Shown here piece by piece: positions 14,334 to 19,781 of a DNA stretch of 22,396 bases. The DNA comes from REBR01 sp033721915. GTDB lineage: Bacteria; Pseudomonadota; Gammaproteobacteria; Pseudomonadales; Oleiphilaceae. The stretch covers positions 1-22,396 of the forward strand of contig JAWWAC010000049.1 of NCBI GenBank assembly GCA_033721915.1, written 5' to 3'. The notes under the pieces are model-generated. The model did no database searches and was not told the DNA's origin. It was given only the letters and a program-made list of their open reading frames with translations. Every line of letters starts with the position of its first letter. Position 1 is the first letter of the stretch. A program made the position numbers and the translations under genes.

Positions 14334-15338
14334 TCAAAAAACCAGTTCGTCCAGGCGCCGGTTCAGACGCTGTGGCACCTGGTGCTGCACTTCCGAGCGG
14401 GCCTGGAAAATAGCGGCCAGCAGGGCCCGTTCACAGGCATTGCCATGGCTCTTGATCACCACCCCCTGCAGCCCGATGAGGCTGGCGCCATTGTGGCGGG
14501 CCGGGTCCATGCGGCGCAACAGCGGACGCAGAACCGGCGCCGCCATGGCACCCACCACACGGCCCCAGAGGCTGGCGGCAAAGGCCTGCCGGATCAGATC
14601 CATCAGCATGACCGCCACCCCTTCACCGGTTTTCAGGGCCACATTGCCCACAAAGCCGTCACAGACCACCACATCGGCGCCATCGCTGAACAGCTGGTGG
14701 CCTTCAATAAAGCCGGTGTAGTTGAGATGCTCGCTCTCGGCCAGCATATGGGAAGCCAGACGCACCTGCTCATTGCCCTTGACCGCCTCCTTGCCCACAT
14801 TCAGCAGCGCCACCCGCGGCGCCTCGATGCCCTCAATGGCCTCCACCATCAGCGAGCCCATGATGGCAAACTGGAACAGATGCTCCGCCGTGGCATCCAC
14901 ATTGGCCCCCAGGTCCAGCACGTAGCTGCGCTGGTGGGGGGCCGGGATGCATTTGATAATGGCCGGGCGCTCGATGCCGGAGTAGGTTTTGATGATGCTG
15001 CGACCCAGTGCCATGAGGGCGCCGGTGTTGCCGGCACTGACACAGGCATCCGCCTGGCCGTCGCGCACCAGCTTCAGGGCCACGGCCATGGAGGAGTGCT
15101 GCTTGTGGCGCAGTGCATAGGAGGGACGCTCATCCATGGTGACCCGGTCGGGGGCTTCCACCAGCCGGATGCGGGGATGGGGGGACAACAAAAAAGCCTC
15201 GAGTATCGACCGGCTACCCACCAGCAGAATACTCAAGGCTTTATCGGCGTCCACGGCAGCCTCGGCTGCCCTCACCGCACATTCCGCACCGCGATCACCA
15301 CTCATGGCGTCAACGGCAATGGTCATGCGGTCGGCCAT
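14334..15338 (-). CDS. plsX: Phosphate acyltransferase PlsX
   Basis: PlsX converts acyl-ACP and phosphate to acyl-phosphate, the donor for PlsY in phospholipid synthesis; it is peripheral to the membrane. The protein has 334 residues. Signature segments are AVDAMSGDRG near the N-terminus, SAGNTGALMALGR, LDLGANVDATAEHLFQFA and DGFVGNVALKTGEG. The first motif is usually written D-x-MGGD; here a Ser replaces the first Gly. A second ATG four codons in (MTIAVDAMSGD) is an alternative start, and neither has a clear ribosome binding site. The gene starts 5 bases after rpmF, suggesting coupling. A GATCCCC/GGGGATC inverted repeat overlaps its stop codon. Confidence 0.95.
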   Translation of the reverse strand: MADRMTIAVDAMSGDRGAECAVRAAEAAVDADKALSILLVGSRSILEAFLLSPHPRIRLVEAPDRVTMDERPSYALRHKQHSSMAVALKLVRDGQADACVSAGNTGALMALGRSIIKTYSGIERPAIIKCIPAPHQRSYVLDLGANVDATAEHLFQFAIMGSLMVEAIEGIEAPRVALLNVGKEAVKGNEQVRLASHMLAESEHLNYTGFIEGHQLFSDGADVVVCDGFVGNVALKTGEGVAVMLMDLIRQAFAASLWGRVVGAMAAPVLRPLLRRMDPARHNGASLIGLQGVVIKSHGNACERALLAAIFQARSEVQHQVPQRLNRRLDELVF

Positions 15339-15343
15339 GGAGA

Positions 15344-15523
15344 TCAGTCTTCGCTGGTCTCGATCACCTTCTTGCCACGGTAGAAACCGTCAGGGGTGAT
15401 GTGATGGCGACGATGAACCTCACCGGTGGTGGGGTCCGTGGACAGCGTGGGCTTGACCAGCGCGTCGTGGGAACGACGCATGCCGCGCTTGGAGCGGGTT
15501 TTACGATTCTTCTGAACTGCCAT
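15344..15523 (-). CDS. rpmF: 50S ribosomal protein bL32
   Basis: This 59-residue basic protein begins MAVQKNRKTRSKRGMRRSHD, the hallmark of bL32, and ends with HITPDGFYRGKKVIETSED. bL32 is part of the large ribosomal subunit near the peptidyl-transferase region. The length fits the family (E. coli 57). AGGAG lies 8 bases before the ATG. No cysteines are present, so this is the zinc-free form. Its place between yceD and plsX is the conserved order. Confidence 0.98.
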   Translation of the reverse strand: MAVQKNRKTRSKRGMRRSHDALVKPTLSTDPTTGEVHRRHHITPDGFYRGKKVIETSED

Positions 15524-15628
15524 GACTTACTCTCCTGAACGGAAATTACAATAAACGAAATTCTTCGCCTCGGGCGTTACCGGTCTGAACCGGCCCGGCA
15601 GCGTCGGGTGAGAACACGCCCGGCGATG

Positions 15629-15688
15629 CCGCTATTCATCCAGTCTGCCTTTTGCCGCTGTCTATCCGGCCTGTACCGCTATCTGTCC
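15629..15688 (-). repeat. Three imperfect 13-mers after yceD
   Basis: On the minus strand GGACAGATAGCGG, GGATAGACAGCGG and GGATGAATAGCGG occur in a row (15676-15688, 15655-15667, 15629-15641). The first includes the yceD stop codon TAG. They lie in the 155-bp gap before rpmF. The remaining gap sequence shows no gene and no clear terminator. Confidence 0.5.
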
Positions 15689-16224
15689 AGCTTGCCTTTT
15701 ATGTCCGCCAGCACACTGAAGGGGTTGTCCCGCTTCTGTGACTCGTCCGCCACCGCCTTGTCGGCATCGGCGTTGATCCGGGCCACCACCTCGGCCGCCG
15801 GACAGGACGGCTGGGGATGCAATGGAAACTCCGGCAGCGCCATGATCAGCTCGTCTTCCAGCAGTGACTGCAGATCCAGCTCTGTATCGGTGACAATCAC
15901 CGGCTCGAACTCCGACGGCAACTCCCTGGCCAGCTCATCGCTGGACACCACCGCCACCAGAAAGCGGGATTCCAGTGTCAGTGCCATGGACTCCAGGCAA
16001 CGCTGACACTGCACCTGCACAGCGGCACTGACCTCGCCGCGCAGTACGCGGCGCTTCTCGCTGTCAAAGGCAAAACGCAATACCGCCCGCATCTCACCCT
16101 GATCAGCCGACAGCATGGGCGTCAGCCGGGTGAAGCGTGACAGCGGCAACTGCCCTTCACGCTGGCAATCCTGCTCGAAAATCCTGTAGGCGTCGACCAG
16201 GGTCGGCAATTCGGCGTTCGACAT
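15679..16224 (-). CDS. yceD: YceD/DUF177 family protein, 23S rRNA accumulation factor
   Basis: This 181-residue cytoplasmic protein belongs to DUF177 (YceD), which in E. coli is linked to normal 23S rRNA accumulation and is co-transcribed with rpmF. Visible family features are the N-terminal LP..VD segment followed by EGQLPLSRFTRL, and VQVQCQRCLESM with two cysteines in a CxxC arrangement. Then comes a D/E-rich region (VTDTELDLQSLLEDELIMALP) and a C-terminal KRDNPFSVLADIKGKL. The start aligns well with Pseudomonas homologues. A near-consensus promoter lies so close to the ATG that the mRNA is almost leaderless. Confidence 0.92.
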   Translation of the reverse strand: MSNAELPTLVDAYRIFEQDCQREGQLPLSRFTRLTPMLSADQGEMRAVLRFAFDSEKRRVLRGEVSAAVQVQCQRCLESMALTLESRFLVAVVSSDELARELPSEFEPVIVTDTELDLQSLLEDELIMALPEFPLHPQPSCPAAEVVARINADADKAVADESQKRDNPFSVLADIKGKLDR

Positions 16225-16233
16225 AAGCGCGCA

Positions 16234-16262
16234 ATTTTATGGTGCAAACCGGGCTGTGTCAA
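16234..16262 (-). promoter_or_regulatory. Strong sigma-70 promoter of yceD-rpmF
   Basis: On the minus strand a perfect -35 TTGACA (16257-16262), a 17-base spacer and the -10 TAAAAT (16234-16239, 5/6) are visible. The yceD ATG starts 10 bases after the last base of the -10. Transcription would start about 1-3 bases before the ATG, so the transcript is predicted to be leaderless or nearly so. It probably also drives rpmF, plsX and fabD. Confidence 0.82.
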
Positions 16263-16296
16263 AGACTGCCGGTGATTATCCGCTTTCCCCGCCCTT

Positions 16297-17346
16297 TCAG
16301 TAAAGACGGGGGCCTTCATTCAGCAGCGCCCGGGTGACACCCTGCCCCAGTGAGGAGCCCAGCTGTCGCATCAGACGCTGAAACGGGGATGGCTCGTAGC
16401 TGTAGTCCACCATCTCCTCATGACCGATCACTTCACGGGCCACATAGCCGGCGCTGCCCAGGCCATCCACCAGCCCCAGCTCCATGGCCCTCTCTCCGTT
16501 CCAGATCAGCCCGGAGAAGAGATCCTCATTGTCACTGAGGCGCTCGCCGCGGCCCGCCTTGACCTTGTCGATAAACTGCTGATGGGTCTGGTCCAGTACC
16601 GACTCCCAGAATTCCACCTCCTCTTCCTTCTCCGGTGAGAAGGGGTCCAGGAAGGCCTTGTTCTCACCGGCGGTATAGAGGCGGCGCTCCACACCCAGCT
16701 TGTCCATGGCCCCGGTAAGGCCAAAGCCACCGCCAATGACACCGATGGACCCCACCAGGCTGGACTCGTTGGCGTAGATTTCATCCGCCGCTGCGGCCAC
16801 GTAGTAGGCACCGGAGGCACCAATGTCCGAGATCACGGCATAGAGCTTTTTCTCAGGGTACTTGTCACGCAGCCGCTTGATTTCATCGTAGATGTAGCCG
16901 GACTGCACCGGGCTGCCGCCGGGGCTGTTGATACGCAGCACAATGCCTTTCGAGCGCTCCGCCTCAAAGGCCTCCCGCAGCGCACCGGCCAGATTGTCGG
17001 CACTGGCGTCCTCCTGGTCGGCAATCACCCCATACAGGTCAATCACCGCCGTGTGGTCCTTGGCGGAAGGGACTTCGGTGGCAGCATCAAAGGGCGAGCG
17101 GATCAGCAGCAGCAGGGCAAACAGGTACAGGAAGGTCAGACTCTTGAAGAAAATGCCCCAGCGGCGTCCACGGCGGGCCTCCGCCTGCATGGACATCATG
17201 GTCTTTTCGATCAGTCGCCATTCCTTGCTGTCGCCACTACCGGCATTGCCGCCGGACGCACCACGCCCCGGGGACGGCCCCTCGCTGCCGGGTGGTACTG
17301 GCGCGCCCCAGTCGGGACGGTCGGACTTGGAATCCCATTCAGACAT
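16297..17346 (-). CDS. sppA: Signal peptide peptidase SppA, S49 family (short form)
   Basis: SppA is an inner-membrane serine protease that degrades cleaved signal peptides. This 349-residue protein has a cytoplasmic N-terminal tail rich in G, S and P (residues 1-45), one membrane segment (about 64-82, after RRGRRWG) and a periplasmic S49 domain. The catalytic Ser178 lies in SDIGASGAYYVAAAADEI and the general base Lys230 in TAGENKAFLDPF. Their 52-residue spacing equals that of Bacillus subtilis SppA (Ser147/Lys199). It is the single-domain form, not the 618-residue E. coli SppA. AGGT lies 8 bases before the ATG. A YteI- or SohB-like role is an alternative. Confidence 0.92.
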   Translation of the reverse strand: MSEWDSKSDRPDWGAPVPPGSEGPSPGRGASGGNAGSGDSKEWRLIEKTMMSMQAEARRGRRWGIFFKSLTFLYLFALLLLIRSPFDAATEVPSAKDHTAVIDLYGVIADQEDASADNLAGALREAFEAERSKGIVLRINSPGGSPVQSGYIYDEIKRLRDKYPEKKLYAVISDIGASGAYYVAAAADEIYANESSLVGSIGVIGGGFGLTGAMDKLGVERRLYTAGENKAFLDPFSPEKEEEVEFWESVLDQTHQQFIDKVKAGRGERLSDNEDLFSGLIWNGERAMELGLVDGLGSAGYVAREVIGHEEMVDYSYEPSPFQRLMRQLGSSLGQGVTRALLNEGPRLY

Positions 17347-17426
17347 AGTGAGTTACCTGATTAATGAAACAAGAAGATGTTCTGGCCCACTGAAAAAGAG
17401 CCTGACTGACGCCGGGACGCCCGCGA

Positions 17427-18086
17427 TCAGTGGCTGAGCTGGCCATTCAGTGCCTGCTCCAGCTGCGCCATGGTGTCCACCACGGCCACCGGCTCCCACT
17501 CCAGCAACGCGTCACGGTGATGCCCGCCCCAGGTAACGCCCACCGAGGGCATGCCCAGGCGGTGGGCCATTTCCAGGTCAAAAGCCGTGTCGCCCACCAT
17601 TACCGCCTGCTCCGCAGGCAGCTGCCAGTGCCGGAGGATTTCCCTGAGCATGGTGGGATCCGGCTTGGAGGCGGTCTCATCGGCACAACGGGTGAGCTCA
17701 AAATAATCCCCCAGGCCACTGCTGAGCAAGCCCTTGTCCAGCCCCGGACGGCTCTTGCCGGTGGCCACGGCCAGCTTGTGCCCCTGAGCGCGAAGACGGT
17801 CCAGCAGGTCATTGACCCCGGAAAACACATTTTCCGGCAGGGTTTCACGGCTGAAGAAGTGCACGCCGTAAGCCTGGCGCAACCTCTTGATCTCGTCGCT
17901 GGTGATGCCCGGATACAGACGCTCCAGGGCTTCTATCATGCCCAGACCGACAATATTGCGGCATTGTTCCAGGCTGCGGTAGGGATAATCCAGCTCCTCC
18001 GCGGCCAGCACAAGACTCTGGGCAATATGATCCACAGAATCCACCAGGGTACCGTCCCAGTCGAAAATTACTGCCTGGTACTTCAT
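17427..18086 (-). CDS. HAD-family phosphatase (phosphoglycolate-phosphatase-like)
   Basis: This 219-residue cytoplasmic HAD subfamily IA hydrolase shows motif I DWDGTLVDS with nucleophile Asp9 and acid Asp11. Motif II is ATGKSRPGLDKG, motif III KPDPTML, and motif IV VGDTAFDLEMA. The cap domain lies between motif I and motif II. The substrate cannot be read from sequence; small phosphosugars or phosphoglycolate are typical for the group. The gene overlaps the rluC stop by ATGA, so the two are probably translated together, the order seen in Pseudomonas relatives. Confidence 0.88.
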   Translation of the reverse strand: MKYQAVIFDWDGTLVDSVDHIAQSLVLAAEELDYPYRSLEQCRNIVGLGMIEALERLYPGITSDEIKRLRQAYGVHFFSRETLPENVFSGVNDLLDRLRAQGHKLAVATGKSRPGLDKGLLSSGLGDYFELTRCADETASKPDPTMLREILRHWQLPAEQAVMVGDTAFDLEMAHRLGMPSVGVTWGGHHRDALLEWEPVAVVDTMAQLEQALNGQLSH

Positions 18087-19072
18087 GTTTTTTCCCGCTC
18101 CCGCAATAAAGTCAGTATCTGTGCAAACAACGGCTCCTCCGGTGCCTCGAAACGCTGTTTCTCCTCAGACCCCGGGGGCATCACCTCCAGGGCGGCCGCG
18201 TGCAGCATCAGGCGATGCCCGCCCAGGCGCCGGAAGGCCTGGTTGCTGGCATCGTCCATGTATTTGCTGTCACCGGCAATGGGGTGTCCCGCCGAGGCGG
18301 CATGCACCCGTATCTGGTGGGTGCGACCGGTCACCGGCGACGCCTCCACCAGGGTATAGCCCCGGAAGCGTTCCAGCACCCGGAACCGGGTGAGGGATTC
18401 CTTGCCCTCTTCATCTATACGTACGCGCCGCTCACCGGATGGGGTCTCGTAACGCAATAATGCCCCGTCCACCTGGCGCAGGCTGTCGGGCCAGCTGCCG
18501 GCCACCAGGGCATGGTAGACCTTGTGGATTCTTTTATGACGCATCTGGTTCTGCAGAGCCACCAGTGCGCTGCGTTTGCGGGCCACCATCACCAGCCCGG
18601 AAGTATCCCGGTCCAGGCGGTGTACCAGCTCAAGAAACTTCGCCTGTGGCCGCGAGGCCCGCAAGGCCTCGATCAGGCCGAAATCCAGGCCGCTGCCGCC
18701 ATGCACCGCCAGTCCCGACGGCTTGTTCACCACCAGCCAGTCCGGGGTTTCATGGACCACCGCCGCCTCCACCAGGGACTGCACACGACTGCCCGGCGGG
18801 GCCTTGGCCGGCCCGGGGCGGGTCTCTTCCCGTACCGGGGGAATACGCACCTGATCCCCCGCCTGCACACGCTGAGCCGGTTTGGCCCGGCCTTTATTGA
18901 CCCGCACCTCACCCTTGCGGATGATCCGGTAGATCACGCTCTTGGGCATCCCCCGCAGGCGGGCCATGAGGAAATTGTCCAGACGCTGACCGGCCAGGTC
19001 CTCATCCACATCCACCCATTGCACCCGGGTGCGGGATTCGTCCTGCGGTGGGCTGCCCTGATGGCCTGTCAT
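18083..19072 (-). CDS. rluC: 23S rRNA pseudouridine synthase RluC
   Basis: RluC makes pseudouridines 955, 2504 and 2580 in E. coli 23S rRNA. This 329-residue protein has an S4 RNA-binding domain (GQRLDNFLMARLRGMPKSVI to VRIPPV, about residues 28-80). The RluA-type catalytic domain has Asp154 in the motif HRLDRDTSG, and later GRTHQIRVHAAS. I chose the ATG at 19072 because AGGA lies 6 bases upstream; an upstream extension of 30 residues looks non-coding. The pair rne/rluC is divergent, as in E. coli. RluD and RluA share the fold, but the S4 sequence and position favour RluC. Confidence 0.95.
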   Translation of the reverse strand: MTGHQGSPPQDESRTRVQWVDVDEDLAGQRLDNFLMARLRGMPKSVIYRIIRKGEVRVNKGRAKPAQRVQAGDQVRIPPVREETRPGPAKAPPGSRVQSLVEAAVVHETPDWLVVNKPSGLAVHGGSGLDFGLIEALRASRPQAKFLELVHRLDRDTSGLVMVARKRSALVALQNQMRHKRIHKVYHALVAGSWPDSLRQVDGALLRYETPSGERRVRIDEEGKESLTRFRVLERFRGYTLVEASPVTGRTHQIRVHAASAGHPIAGDSKYMDDASNQAFRRLGGHRLMLHAAALEVMPPGSEEKQRFEAPEEPLFAQILTLLREREKT

Positions 19073-19781
19073 AGCCGGTCCTGTGGTCGTGGAATGGGAG
19101 CCGTTGATGGTGTGGTCATTTACTGCTATATTCCAGCCTGTTTTCAGCGTTGTTGCGCGCACGGTCTATCGGGCGCACCCAATATCCGCGCTGCCGGCCA
19201 GATAATGGCCTACTCGGCACCGCTCGCCTGCAACGGGATAACAGATCAAAAATGGTTCAGTACAGACCGGGAAAACAGAAGACCCGTTGTCCCACGGACG
19301 GAACTGCTGATTCCCGCCCTCAGGGCACAAGGGCCCGAGGAGCGAAGTATAGCGGCTTCTGTCATAACTTTGAACGCTTGCGCCCTTAACGGCGCGGCGT
19401 CATCGGCCAAAGGCTGAAAAAAGGTGTTCACCCTGACCAGTCATGGCGGGTGGACGAGTTTAATCCGCACGGAAACAGTCCGGCGGGAAGTTTCGCAAAA
19501 GATTCAGTGAGTCATGCCCGCCCGGGCAGTCCAGATCTCAATATGACGTAAGACCTCTGGGCCGGCATGAATAGTTACAGGATTGAGACGGGCCCGTGCC
19601 CGCTTGTCACAGAACCGATGAAGACCACAGCCCTCTGCCCTGCCCGTAAAGGTGCCGGCTGAACGGGTGTTTCTTCCAAAGCCTCTGTCGACCCCAAGCG
19701 TGGCCAGGCCACACTCGCTCATCACTCCTTTTCGCGTCTTCCCTCCCTGTTTCCGTCCGCAACGATGGAAATCAGTACTCC
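19073..19781. other. Intergenic region and probable long 5' leader of rne
   Basis: No credible gene is visible in these 709 bases; small open frames lack family features or a ribosome binding site. A promoter-like sequence reading toward rne lies at 19104-19132, giving a predicted leader of about 640 bases. Several small hairpins occur: TGCCC/GGGCA at 19515-19528, CGGGC/GCCCG at 19589-19602, CCCGT/ACGGG at 19643-19667 and GTGG/CCAC at 19700-19712. Positions 19725-19760 form a pyrimidine tract with no A (31 of 36 are C or T). In E. coli a structured 361-base rne leader mediates autoregulation by RNase E. A similar role here is inference. Confidence 0.5.
19104..19132 (+). promoter_or_regulatory. 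rne: Candidate rne promoter
   Basis: TTGATG (-35, 19104-19109, 4/6) and TATATT (-10, 19127-19132, 5/6) are separated by 17 bases on the plus strand. The site lies between the divergent rluC and rne starts, next to the rluC start at 19072, so rluC and rne transcription may interfere. No better candidate was seen closer to rne. Confidence 0.5.

Noticed and set aside
19504..19725. Small minus-strand frame in the rne leader
   Set aside because: No ribosome binding site, no recognisable features, and it overlaps the hairpin-rich leader.
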